A stretch of DNA of 64,000 nt from Sulfolobales archaeon (GTDB lineage Archaea > Thermoproteota > Thermoprotei_A > Sulfolobales > Desulfurococcaceae): assembly GCA_025059075.1 (NCBI GenBank), contig JANXDZ010000002.1, positions 62,001 through 126,000 of the forward strand, written 5' to 3'. Every line of letters starts with the position of its first letter. Position 1 is the stretch's first letter. The notes beneath the pieces were generated by a model that saw only the letters and a list, made by a program, of their open reading frames with translations, did not search any database and was not told the DNA's origin. Both the position numbers and the translations under genes were made by a program. This document shows, piece by piece, positions 18,153-26,531 of the stretch.

Positions 18153-18227
18153 AGTTCCAGAGTTCCACTCATTAACTGGAACAGTATAACCTATATGTCT
18201 ATACGCCTCCTTTTAAGGACTGGAACT
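18153..18227. promoter_or_regulatory. cluster of four GTTCCA/TGGAAC half-sites
   Basis: GTTCCA occurs at 18154-18159 and 18162-18167, and its complement TGGAAC at 18177-18182 and 18221-18226. The outermost pair extends to a perfect 8-base inverted repeat, AGTTCCAG (18153-18160) with CTGGAACT (18220-18227); the middle pair brackets 9 bases. The cluster lies directly upstream of the secreted-protein gene at 18256 and around its likely TATA element (about 18184-18200). This looks like an operator array for a dimeric regulator. Confidence 0.5.
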
Positions 18228-18255
18228 CAGTACTCTGTATAGGAGGTGATATACT

Positions 18256-19416
18256 GTGAGTGGTGTGAATTGGAAGTCTCTTAGTTCACTTGCCTTAATA
18301 GTGCTTGTAGCGCTCTCTATGCTGATAACTGCATCAAATGCAGCTAGCGCTAAGGGCTACGACGAGGCGGTTAATGATGATTTAACAGTGCACTACTTAG
18401 ACGATGCTCATGCTCCTAGAGATTTAGGGGCCTTGGGAAATGCTTCGTTCGACAAGCTTTTAAACCTATACTACATTGTCAGCAACGTTACTAAGCCAAT
18501 TATTGCATGGGGCGTCGAGTACAACTCCACTATTGCACTTAGGATAGTTAATAGAAGTGAGTGGTTTTACAATAAAGCTCTTGAGTACTTAGGTAACAAT
18601 GATAGAATGGCTAAGGCAATGATACTGCTCTCCATTCTAACTCTAACTAAGTCGCCAGCTATAGCTCACGAAGTAATGACTAAAACTCTAAGGAGTTCAC
18701 TTAGTGAGGCAGGTAATGTGACACTAGAAGTAGTAGGTAATGTAACTGAGTTAGTTAATGAATTTAGAGAACTGTTAACTAATGCCTTAAGTTATGCACT
18801 AATGGAAGTAAATGCATCCATACCTATATTTATAGAAGTACTAATAGCTGAAGGGGATTATAGACTAGAGCTCTCAAGCAACTTAACGACTCTCGAGAAA
18901 TATGGAGCGGCACTCGCCATGGCTATATCAGGGTACAACAATTATGTAAGGGCCTACAGCCTACTCATAAGATCCATAATAGCGTGGTTCCTTAGAGAAC
19001 AGCTCACTGTAAGATTTCTGTGGACCATAGGCCTAGGGCTTGATAAAGAGCTACAGATAGGCGTAAGAGAGAGAGTTATGAAGAGACTAGAGAATTGGGT
19101 TAGTCGAGGAATAGTTGAGGAAGTAGGAAGCAGGTATAGAGTTAGAGTAAGAATAGTGAGCAGTAATGAAGTAAGGCAAGCTATTTACAACATAGTTGTC
19201 ACACGACTAGAGAACACTCGGCGTTTAGCAATTGAGTTAAGGAATAGGTTTGGGCATAACTGGCAAAGAGTTGTTGGAGAATCAATTAGAGCTAGCATAA
19301 TGCAGCGCCTAGCTCAAGGAGAGCCTCTTGGAGATGCCGTAAATAATGTTCTTAGAGAATTAATCGGCAGCAGCGAAGTGCAATACCGAGTAGTAATTAT
19401 TAGAAAAGGTAAGTAA
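18256..19416 (+). CDS. secreted or surface protein of unknown function
   Basis: A 386-residue protein I do not recognise. Residues 8-33 form a signal peptide ending near an Ala-rich ASNAASA site. The mature part is mostly helical, with many N-x-S/T sequons in the first half (NASF, NVTK, NSTI, NRSE, NVTL, NVTE, NLTT), fitting an N-glycosylated exported archaeal protein. The C-terminal third is highly basic and helical. The GTG start is backed by a very strong GGAGGTGAT seven bases upstream. Four regulator half-sites precede the gene, and the next gene encodes a membrane-spanning winged-helix protein. Confidence 0.8.
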   Translation: MSGVNWKSLSSLALIVLVALSMLITASNAASAKGYDEAVNDDLTVHYLDDAHAPRDLGALGNASFDKLLNLYYIVSNVTKPIIAWGVEYNSTIALRIVNRSEWFYNKALEYLGNNDRMAKAMILLSILTLTKSPAIAHEVMTKTLRSSLSEAGNVTLEVVGNVTELVNEFRELLTNALSYALMEVNASIPIFIEVLIAEGDYRLELSSNLTTLEKYGAALAMAISGYNNYVRAYSLLIRSIIAWFLREQLTVRFLWTIGLGLDKELQIGVRERVMKRLENWVSRGIVEEVGSRYRVRVRIVSSNEVRQAIYNIVVTRLENTRRLAIELRNRFGHNWQRVVGESIRASIMQRLAQGEPLGDAVNNVLRELIGSSEVQYRVVIIRKGK

Positions 19417-19577
19417 ACTCTCCTTCCATAACTTTCTCCCGCATTTTTCATACTCTATCCTAAGTCATTACTGCATAGCTCTCATAAGCTCCTAGAGATA
19501 TTAACGGAGAATCCAGTGCTTTACATAATTTATATCTCTCTTCCTGAACTTAGAATATGGAAAAATGGTGAAAGCCT

Positions 19578-20555
19578 ATGAAACAGCTGCTTATGCTAGC
19601 TCTCCTAGTGCTACTAGCATCAATGAGTTGTATTAAAAGCATTTACTTGCAGCAAGTAAGCGGAGTTTACATAGAGATAACAGCTGACCCTGAAGTCAAC
19701 TTAACTATTGTTAACATGCAGGTGTCCTTAGCTTACGGCAATGTAGTTTTAGTTCTATGGAATGTAGTTGAAGGAGCTGAAAAACTCTACTTACTGAATG
19801 CCATTGATGAAAATGGTGCAGCACTACCATTTAACGTAATTAATGCAACTACATTTGAAGTCATGGTGCCAGAAGCTAAAACTGTAAACGTAACGTACAT
19901 ACCTTTAAACGCTATTGAGGAGTTGGGCTACGGCGTTTACCTAATTACCATAGATCTAGAGCCATATGAAGAAGTCGTTAAGAGCTGCATTATCCGAATC
20001 TCAAGTGATTATGAGACACTAGTAACTTCAGTGGGGAGATATAGCATTAATAAGGTAAACGATATAGTAGAAATCCACTTACTAGATCCTCAGCCATACA
20101 ACATAGTTATGTTCAGCAGCCCTATAGAGCCGCCAATTATACCCACTTTAACTAATGAAACTCAAGCAGTTCCACTACTTAATAGAATTCCGCTAGCACT
20201 AATTGCTGGCTTAATAGCGGCTACGGCAATCATAGCTTTAGCATACTTCTTTAAGCATAGGGCATCTAAGGATGTGATAAGCATTGAAGAAGTTTCTCCA
20301 AGGGACATAGTGTCAGACGATGTAATGAGGGATATAATATATGCAGTTGGCCGCGCTGGAGAAAGCGGCCTACCTCAAGTGAAGTTAGTGAAGTTGCTTG
20401 AGAAACCAAAGTCAACTATATCTAGGAAGTTGAGGAGGCTCAGCGAGAACAGCTACATAGTGATTGAAAGAACTGGTAAAATCAACATTGTTAAGCTAAC
20501 GAATAAGGGGTGGAGTATATACAAGTCCCTATTATCAAAGGGGGGTACTGAGTGA
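19578..20555 (+). CDS. membrane-spanning winged-helix transcriptional regulator
   Basis: A 325-residue protein that appears to sense outside and bind DNA inside. Residues 1-20 are a signal peptide. Residues about 25-200 are a beta-rich ectodomain with several N-glycosylation sequons. Residues 206-225 are one transmembrane helix followed by KHR. Residues about 248-318 are a winged helix-turn-helix (PQVKLVKLLEKPKSTISRKL then the wing KINIVKLTNKG) of the MarR/ArsR-like kind. This is one-component signalling without a kinase. Likely targets are its own neighbourhood, including the half-site cluster at 18.15-18.23 kb; this is inference. Confidence 0.8.
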   Translation: MKQLLMLALLVLLASMSCIKSIYLQQVSGVYIEITADPEVNLTIVNMQVSLAYGNVVLVLWNVVEGAEKLYLLNAIDENGAALPFNVINATTFEVMVPEAKTVNVTYIPLNAIEELGYGVYLITIDLEPYEEVVKSCIIRISSDYETLVTSVGRYSINKVNDIVEIHLLDPQPYNIVMFSSPIEPPIIPTLTNETQAVPLLNRIPLALIAGLIAATAIIALAYFFKHRASKDVISIEEVSPRDIVSDDVMRDIIYAVGRAGESGLPQVKLVKLLEKPKSTISRKLRRLSENSYIVIERTGKINIVKLTNKGWSIYKSLLSKGGTE

Positions 20556-21079
20556 ACTACAGTGGGATTAGACCCATCTATGGCCAAGGCTTCTTCTACG
20601 TCAGTAGAAGTGGGGCATTCTTACAAGTTATTGTGTTTGACTACTACGATCCAATGCACTACTATGCTGAAGTAATGTCAAATGCTACACGGCTTGAGAA
20701 CGAAGTTGAGACTCTTAAAAATAACATGCAGTTCTACCTAGATCAGGAGAAAGTTATAATTAATGGAGAAAGAGTTAATCCGAGAGTAATTAACGTAGAG
20801 ATAGGACTTCGCGGATTGAAGAGAATAGCTTATGCAACTTTCGTAATTGAGTTCAAAAGCCAGCTGAAGAGTGGGTTAAACATTTATGAAAACTACTATG
20901 AAGAGGAGTACGTAGGGTACGACTATGTTGTCTACTGGTTTTTCCCAGAGGGCTCTACAATAACTCAAGTAGATCTAGGGGTAAGTTACAGCTTAGTTAA
21001 TAGTAGAATATTATTCTTTAGGGTTCCTAAAGGAACTTACATCAGGGGTTATGAGAGAATAATATTTGAAGTGAAGTAA
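20552..21079 (+). CDS. unknown protein coupled to the membrane regulator
   Basis: A 175-residue protein of no recognised family. It is rich in Tyr and acidic residues, has no signal peptide or membrane segment, and contains a short helical patch (NATRLENEVETLKNNM) within predicted beta structure. Its GTG overlaps the stop of the regulator gene (GTGA), so translation is coupled and stoichiometric production with the regulator is likely. An accessory subunit or cytoplasmic effector of the regulator is possible; nothing in the sequence decides it. Confidence 0.75.
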   Translation: MNYSGIRPIYGQGFFYVSRSGAFLQVIVFDYYDPMHYYAEVMSNATRLENEVETLKNNMQFYLDQEKVIINGERVNPRVINVEIGLRGLKRIAYATFVIEFKSQLKSGLNIYENYYEEEYVGYDYVVYWFFPEGSTITQVDLGVSYSLVNSRILFFRVPKGTYIRGYERIIFEVK

Positions 21080-21081
21080 TT

Positions 21082-21831
21082 ATGGCTAGTGAACTCTTAT
21101 TGACTAGTGAGGAGTTAGAGAGGTATAATAGGCAGATAGCTCTCTTAGGCGAAGATGGTCAAGTTAAGTTGAAGAAGTCTAAAATACTTATCGTAGGAGC
21201 AGGCGGCCTTGGCTCAGCTGCACTATATTACCTAGCTGCAGCTGGCATTGGAAGAATCATAGTTATTGATCGTGAGCAAGTTGAACTAAGTAATTTAAAT
21301 AGGCAAATACTCTATACATCAAGCGACATTGGATTAAGTAAGGCCAATGTTGCATTAAGAAGGCTTAAGGAGCTCAACCCAAACATAAATATCTCAGCCT
21401 TAAGTAAAGACTTCGATGAAAGCTTAGCTGAAGAAATTGTGCCTAAAGTAGACTTAGCCATAGATGCTCTAGACAACTGGGACACTAGGATCTTGCTGAA
21501 TAGAGCTTGTGTTAAGTACAAGAAGCCATTAGTTCACGCAGGTATTGAGGGATTCTATGGACAACTCATGGTCATAATACCTGGTGAAACAGCTTGCCTA
21601 CAATGCATTATTCCAGCAAAGCCTCATGAAAGGAGGCCGTTTCCAGTAATAGGGCCAGTTCCAGGGATACTTGGAGCTATGGAGGCTCTTGAATCAATAA
21701 AGATCCTTACGGGGTGTGGGGAGATTACTAAGGGGAAGCTAGTGCTATTTAATGGATATAGCCTTAGCTTAACTAATGTAGATGTAAAGAGAAACCCCAA
21801 ATGCCCTGTATGCAGTCATTTATTTCCATAG
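21082..21831 (+). CDS. ThiF/MoeB/HesA-family adenylyltransferase (E1-like)
   Basis: A 249-residue E1-like enzyme that adenylates the C-terminus of a ubiquitin-fold sulfur carrier (MoaD, ThiS or SAMP type). It begins with RYNRQIALLGEDGQ, then the ATP-binding GAGGLGS near residue 40, the NLNRQILY arginine motif near 74, and DALDNWDTR. Two zinc Cys pairs are seen (CLQC and CPVC). Archaea commonly use a single such enzyme for molybdopterin and tRNA thiolation. The start lies two bases after the previous gene's stop. Confidence 0.9.
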   Translation: MASELLLTSEELERYNRQIALLGEDGQVKLKKSKILIVGAGGLGSAALYYLAAAGIGRIIVIDREQVELSNLNRQILYTSSDIGLSKANVALRRLKELNPNINISALSKDFDESLAEEIVPKVDLAIDALDNWDTRILLNRACVKYKKPLVHAGIEGFYGQLMVIIPGETACLQCIIPAKPHERRPFPVIGPVPGILGAMEALESIKILTGCGEITKGKLVLFNGYSLSLTNVDVKRNPKCPVCSHLFP

Positions 21832-22039
21832 AAGACTAAATGATTAACCCCATTCATATTCATACATAGTATATCGCGGAAAAATTTAAGTCTTAGAAGG
21901 GCTTTGTAGGAGTTCCTACGAAGAAACTTATGGAAGATCCAAGTGGGACAGTGGTGTTAGTTAATGTCGCATTGATGTAGGAGAGAACCCTTCCTTTTAT
22001 AAGCCTTTAGAATGCATACCCCTATGGGGGCTTATTGCT

Positions 22040-22408
22040 ATGCCAAACGACGTCTTTAAAGTTGAAGTAACTGTGTACATGGGCTTCGACGACTCTGGGG
22101 ATGAAGCTTTTAGAACTGTCTGGAGCGTTGCTGAAGAAATGCTTGATAAATATGGTATCTGGATAGACGTAATACCTGTTAACGTCTGGATATACGATCC
22201 GATGGGTATTTCAAACCCTGATCTGCCGAGAGTAGACATTAATGGGAGGACTTTCATAACTGGTAGAGCTCCATCTAGAGAAGAACTGATAGACATAATA
22301 CTTTCAATAGCAAGCAATAGGGGTGGGAAGCCCGGTAAGGAAATAGCTATTGCAGCAGTAATAAAACCCCCAGGCTCATTTCTAGATGCAGTGATGAGTG
22401 CTGCATGA
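22040..22408 (+). CDS. small protein with thioredoxin-like features, no CxxC
   Basis: A 122-residue protein. Its beta-alpha pattern, a DLPRVDINGRTF strand-turn with a proline in the cis-Pro position, and the terminal GRAPSREELIDIILS helix resemble thioredoxin-fold proteins. No Cys pair is present in the whole protein, so it would not be a redox enzyme. A TATA-like CTTTTATAAG at about 21.99 kb lies about 40 bases before the ATG. A short CCCC-TAT-GGGG hairpin sits between. The function is unknown. Confidence 0.65.
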   Translation: MPNDVFKVEVTVYMGFDDSGDEAFRTVWSVAEEMLDKYGIWIDVIPVNVWIYDPMGISNPDLPRVDINGRTFITGRAPSREELIDIILSIASNRGGKPGKEIAIAAVIKPPGSFLDAVMSAA

Positions 22409-22610
22409 GCAGCAATCTTTACTACTTAGGCAATAGCTTATAGCATCCTCTACTGTAGGTCATGTAGACCTTAGCAATAAATAACGACTTCTAAAACATT
22501 AAGCAGTAGAATATGTCAGCAAGCCCTTATTCATAATTCATATATTTAGGTAGCGTAGTTTAGCTTTTATCTAACTACAAACATACATAGTGTTAAAGGG
22601 TGGATGGTTT

Positions 22611-24011
22611 TTGCAAGAGACTCATGAAATTCCAACGCTTGGAGTAAAAGGCTTAGATAAACTTTTTGGAAGTTCAATGCTACCTATGCATTACTTAATA
22701 GTTATAGCTGGACACCCAGGTGCTGGTAAGACTACTCTTGCTTCAACAATATGTTATGCAAATACTTTAAGAGGACGCAAGTGCCTCTACATATCATTTC
22801 AAGAAGATAGAGAGAAGTTCTTTAGCTTTATGGATAGGCTTGGCTTAAACTTAAGGAATGCTGAGTCCATGGGCCTCTTTAAGTTCGTTAAGCTCCCTAT
22901 ATCTTTCGACATTGAGAGCGTTGCTGAAATGCTTAACAAACTCTTATTTAGCGATAAGTTTGATATATTGGTAGTGGATTCAATTAATGCTCTACTAGGA
23001 GTCGTTGGAGATGACGCCAGCAAGAGGTCTTGGCTTCAAAACTTCTTCTACAACTTACCTCAAGTATTCAAAGGCTTAGTTGCTCTAATTACAGAGCTTC
23101 CTTATGGCTTAGAGAAGCTTGAGCTAGGAGGCATTGAGTTCATAGCTGATGCAGTACTACTCCTTAAGCACAAAGTAGAAGAGGGGTTTTTAACTAGAGT
23201 ACTTGAAGTTAGAAAAATTAGAGGAGCACCAGTGACTTTAGCTGAAGTACCTTTTTCAATAACTGAAGGCAAGGGATTTGAATTATGGCTGCCCACAGTA
23301 CTTGAGGAAATAGGGCGTGAAGGAGAGAAGCTGCATTTGCCGTGCAATCTATTAAGGAAAACTCTTGATCACATACATAGAGGTCAAGTAATTAACATTG
23401 TACATCCAGCAGATGGCGAGTGCCTTGATCCACTAATGTTAGTACTAGGTACAGTTATTCAAAATAACTTAAAGACTATATTCATAAGCTATAGATGTCC
23501 TCCAGAATCCATTAGGGAGTCTATCGTAGGGAAACTTATAATTCAAGGCATTGAGGGCTCAATAGCTGAGAAAATTGTTGATAAATATATAGTGTTTAGA
23601 AGCATAAACCCCTTCTCATACAGCATCTCTCAGCTTACAGCTAGAGAAATAAGCCTCATCAATAGTAGAGAATTTGATGCAGTAGTATTCCATGGTGTTG
23701 AAATACCAAGACATGCCGTAGGGTCAAGTCAGCATATTCGAGAGCTCTACAATCAAATGAATTACTTAAGGAAACAAGGTAAGCTAGTGATACGTATTGG
23801 TGCTTATACAAATAAATTACTCTATAGTCTAGAATGTAGAGTTTCTGATGCATTAATAAGGTTCAAGTATTCAAATAGTGAAATAGGGGAAGTTAACTAT
23901 AGAGCATTCATATGGAGGAAGAATAAAAAGCCCTATATAACACCGCCAGAGGAGATAAGTGAATGCATTGATGAAGTAGTTGAGTTAGTAAAGACCGAGC
24001 TCGCTAAATAA
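22611..24011 (+). CDS. KaiC-like RecA-superfamily ATPase with degenerate second domain
   Basis: A protein of about 466 residues. The N-terminal KaiC/RadA-type domain has Walker A GHPGAGKTT about 35 residues in, the ISFQEDREKF switch region and Walker B FDILVVDSINAL. After about residue 245 a second domain of similar size (HRGQVINIVHPADGE, then FDAVVFHGVEI) looks like another RecA fold, but its P-loop lacks GKT. TTG at 22611 is preferred because GGGTGGA lies six bases upstream; GTG at 22590 is possible. Archaeal KaiC-like proteins act in signalling or motility; the specific role is unknown. Confidence 0.8.
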   Translation: MQETHEIPTLGVKGLDKLFGSSMLPMHYLIVIAGHPGAGKTTLASTICYANTLRGRKCLYISFQEDREKFFSFMDRLGLNLRNAESMGLFKFVKLPISFDIESVAEMLNKLLFSDKFDILVVDSINALLGVVGDDASKRSWLQNFFYNLPQVFKGLVALITELPYGLEKLELGGIEFIADAVLLLKHKVEEGFLTRVLEVRKIRGAPVTLAEVPFSITEGKGFELWLPTVLEEIGREGEKLHLPCNLLRKTLDHIHRGQVINIVHPADGECLDPLMLVLGTVIQNNLKTIFISYRCPPESIRESIVGKLIIQGIEGSIAEKIVDKYIVFRSINPFSYSISQLTAREISLINSREFDAVVFHGVEIPRHAVGSSQHIRELYNQMNYLRKQGKLVIRIGAYTNKLLYSLECRVSDALIRFKYSNSEIGEVNYRAFIWRKNKKPYITPPEEISECIDEVVELVKTELAK

Positions 24012-24122
24012 CCCAACGTTTCATTGAGCAAACGCCTTACTCCTATGGCTACATAGTTTTTGTTAAAACTAGCAGCTTATCCTTCTATAACTACTTTGTA
24101 CCTTGTTCTTCATATGAGTAGA

Positions 24123-24575
24123 TTATTTAAATATATCAGCTATTTCCGGCTTTAAGTAATTAATTAAGTCTCTTGTCTTTAATTTAAATAGAGTGTTTTT
24201 TGATCCTCCTCCACATAATACTTCACTAGAGGTCATTATCGCTGGATCGAGTATGACGCGCGCATTTCTAACTGAGGGGTTGAGAGGAGTTACTGCACCT
24301 ACTTCTAAGCCTAGTGTTTCAAGAACCTCCATTGGATTAGCTAGAGTAGGCTTGCTCCCAAGGTATCTCAACGCCTTATCGTAATCTATTCTTCTATCAC
24401 CTCTGACTAAAGCTATGAGGTAGTTTCCACAAACCTTGAGGAGCAGGGTCTTCACTATCATTTCTGGAGGATAGCCGCTTAGTAACGATGCTTTTTCAAC
24501 AGTCTCTACAGTATCCTCAAACTCCAGTGCTTCCACTTCAAAATCCTCCACTATCTTTCGAGAAACTTTAACCAA
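24123..24575 (-). CDS. YbaK/ProX-type aminoacyl-tRNA deacylase
   Basis: A 150-residue single-domain editing protein related to YbaK and the ProRS INS domain, which hydrolyses mischarged tRNAs. Family features are the SGYPPEMIVKTLLLKV helix with the catalytic Lys, a LVRGDRRIDYDKALRYLG strand-helix pair, the GxVTPL-like GAVTPLNP loop and the CGGGSKNTLFKLKTRDL C-terminus. Which mischarged amino acid it removes cannot be read from the sequence. Length is usual for the free-standing type. Confidence 0.9.
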   Translation of the reverse strand: MVKVSRKIVEDFEVEALEFEDTVETVEKASLLSGYPPEMIVKTLLLKVCGNYLIALVRGDRRIDYDKALRYLGSKPTLANPMEVLETLGLEVGAVTPLNPSVRNARVILDPAIMTSSEVLCGGGSKNTLFKLKTRDLINYLKPEIADIFK

Positions 24576-24910
24576 TGTACCTCCTCCACTTCTCCATCCC
24601 TCTATATTACTCCCCTAAGTTATAGAGCTTTTAGCCAACTATTATAAGAGCTATTGCAGGAAAAGACAGCATTAGCCTCCATGATCTATAAGTGGTGAAA
24701 GGAGTTACGAGAGCATAGAGCAAATGGTGCATTGAGGTTTGCCTCTACTAATAGATCTACAACTACATTAGAGTAAAGAAACACCGTTAATGCTAACAAT
24801 TAAGAAGCTGATGAAGCTCTACATTAACAAATAGAATGTGAATGCTACTTTACTAGGGTATAAATAATGTTTAAGTGAGTGAAGCACTAGGAAATAAGTT
24901 AGGTGAGAGT
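24576..24910 (+). promoter_or_regulatory. intergenic region with promoter of the UroD-fold gene
   Basis: There is no coding signal in the first 280 bases. At 24859-24866 is TATAAATA, about 26 bases before a predicted start site near 24887. AGGTGAG (24901-24907) stands just before the ATG at 24911. The TATA position argues against the in-frame GTG at 24875. Confidence 0.55.
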
Positions 24911-26200
24911 ATGGAGCCCATCGATCTTCTCAAAGAGAGGCAACTAAAAGAGCCTGAGATGATTGCTAAAGAAAGATACGAAAGGTTTTGGAAAGCTGTT
25001 GAACTCAAGGAACCCGATAGAGTTCCATTAATTATCTTTACATCAAGCAATCACTTTCTAGCTAAATACTATAAGCTGAGTGAAATATACTTTAACTACG
25101 ATACATTAATAAAAGCCACTGTTAAAGCAGCCAAAGAATTTCCAGTGGACTTGTTCTTATCATCTGTTGGTGTAAATGGCTCTATACTAGGCATAGTGTT
25201 ATCCAATGATCCTGGGGCTTTCACTCCATTCGCCTACATAGTGGTACACTTAACTGGTCCTATGCACGACGTTCTTGGAGACAAGTACACTAAGTGGCCT
25301 GGGAGAGAGTTGAGAGAGAATGTACCGTTTCAATTCATTGGCGGAGAATTCATGAAACCGGATGAATATAATGAACTTATAAATAATCCTGTGGAATTCA
25401 TTACGGATAAAATTTTTCCAAGAGTATTTACGAACTTAGGGAAGCCGGGGACGCCTAAGTATGTAAATACTCTAACTAGACTTGGTATAGAGGCTAAGAG
25501 GGCTCAGATTGAGCTATCCGACTTAGGCAATGAGATGGCCAGAATAGGCTATCCATCAATTCCATTCATATTATCAGCATGTCCGTTAGATGTTATAAGC
25601 GACTTTCTTAGGAATCCAACTGGCATAATGAAGGATTGCTACAGGCTTCCAGATAAAGTAAGGCAATCAGTAGAGTCATTACTTGAGCCAGTTCTTAAAA
25701 TGACGTTAACTTCATATTCTATTTTAAAGCCTACTGCACCGACTCTAGCACTTATACCTCTACACTTAAATGAAATGCTGTCGCCTAAACTTTACAATGA
25801 ATTCTACTGGCCTGCACTGAAGAAAATAATAATTGAATTACTTAATAAGGGAATAAAGTCTTTTGTCTTCTTCGAAGGCGATCATACTCCACACCTAGAG
25901 ACTTTGCTTGAATTACCGAAGGGGTGGGGTCTTGGATTATTTGAGAAAGGAGATATTAGAAAGATTAAAAGAGTTTTAGAAGGCCATACATGTATAGTTG
26001 GTGGAATACCTGTTTCACTACTACTACATGCTACTCCAGAAAAAGTAGAGGAATATGTTAAAAGGCTTATTGAAGATATATCACCTGGAGGAGGGCTTAT
26101 ACTAACTACAGGTGTTGTCGAAATACCGCCTGAAGCTCCTAATGCTAATTTAATAGCTCTAATAAATACTGTACTTAAGTACGGTGAATATAGAAAGTAG
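24911..26200 (+). CDS. UroD-fold (uroporphyrinogen decarboxylase/MtaA-like) protein
   Basis: A protein of about 429 residues of the UroD superfamily, which includes haem-pathway decarboxylases and corrinoid-dependent methyltransferases such as MtaA. The opening RYERFWKAVELKEPDRVPLI matches these methyltransferase-like members, and SPKLYNEFYWPALKKII and FFEGDH then GGIPVSLL follow the barrel pattern. A zinc HxC motif as in MtaA is not evident. No CoM or corrinoid partner gene is nearby; the next gene on the same strand is a sugar-isomerase-like TIM barrel. It may demethylate or decarboxylate an organic acid; the substrate is unknown. Confidence 0.78.
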   Translation: MEPIDLLKERQLKEPEMIAKERYERFWKAVELKEPDRVPLIIFTSSNHFLAKYYKLSEIYFNYDTLIKATVKAAKEFPVDLFLSSVGVNGSILGIVLSNDPGAFTPFAYIVVHLTGPMHDVLGDKYTKWPGRELRENVPFQFIGGEFMKPDEYNELINNPVEFITDKIFPRVFTNLGKPGTPKYVNTLTRLGIEAKRAQIELSDLGNEMARIGYPSIPFILSACPLDVISDFLRNPTGIMKDCYRLPDKVRQSVESLLEPVLKMTLTSYSILKPTAPTLALIPLHLNEMLSPKLYNEFYWPALKKIIIELLNKGIKSFVFFEGDHTPHLETLLELPKGWGLGLFEKGDIRKIKRVLEGHTCIVGGIPVSLLLHATPEKVEEYVKRLIEDISPGGGLILTTGVVEIPPEAPNANLIALINTVLKYGEYRK

Positions 26201-26299
26201 AGGCGGAAGTTAAATACGTTCATCAATGTCTCTAAGTATTTTTCTCCACATAAATTCGTTTCTTAAGCATCACCCAGTTCTTTACCACTCTACCTCATT

Positions 26300-26338
26300 T
26301 CTCTACATGTATAATGAGTCTCCCTAACCATGTAGAGA
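26300..26338. repeat. 10-base inverted repeat, possible hairpin
   Basis: TCTCTACATG (26300-26309) is matched perfectly by CATGTAGAGA (26329-26338), with a 19-base loop. It lies 100 bases after the UroD-fold gene in a 330-base stretch with no gene. There is no T-run after it, so an intrinsic terminator is not clear; an operator or RNA-processing hairpin is equally possible. Confidence 0.45.
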
Positions 26339-26478
26339 GTTCACTAAGCCCTCGTCAATGAAGATAATTATACACTTTCTTCACTAAATTCATCAACTCT
26401 TTAATTCATATTTCAAGGAGACTAAAGATCTTTGAAAACGTTAGCAAACATAAATGTCTCTCAAATATGTACTTGAAA

Positions 26479-26522
26479 CATTTATATACATTTCACTATA
26501 CCATACATACTTGAAGGTATAG
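26479..26522 (+). promoter_or_regulatory. TATA box and palindromic operator candidate
   Basis: TTTATATA (about 26480-26487) is a good TATA box. The inverted repeat CTATACC (26496-26502) / GGTATAG (26516-26522) follows and spans the expected start site near 26510. Adding flanking CAC/GTG with one bulged base lengthens it to about ten pairs. A repressor bound here would block initiation of the sugar-isomerase-like gene. Confidence 0.5.
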
Positions 26523-26531
26523 GTGTTTAAA

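Noticed and set aside
22019-22029. CCCC-TAT-GGGG hairpin as a riboswitch or terminator
   Set aside because: Three-base loop, four pairs only, no conserved riboswitch core around it.
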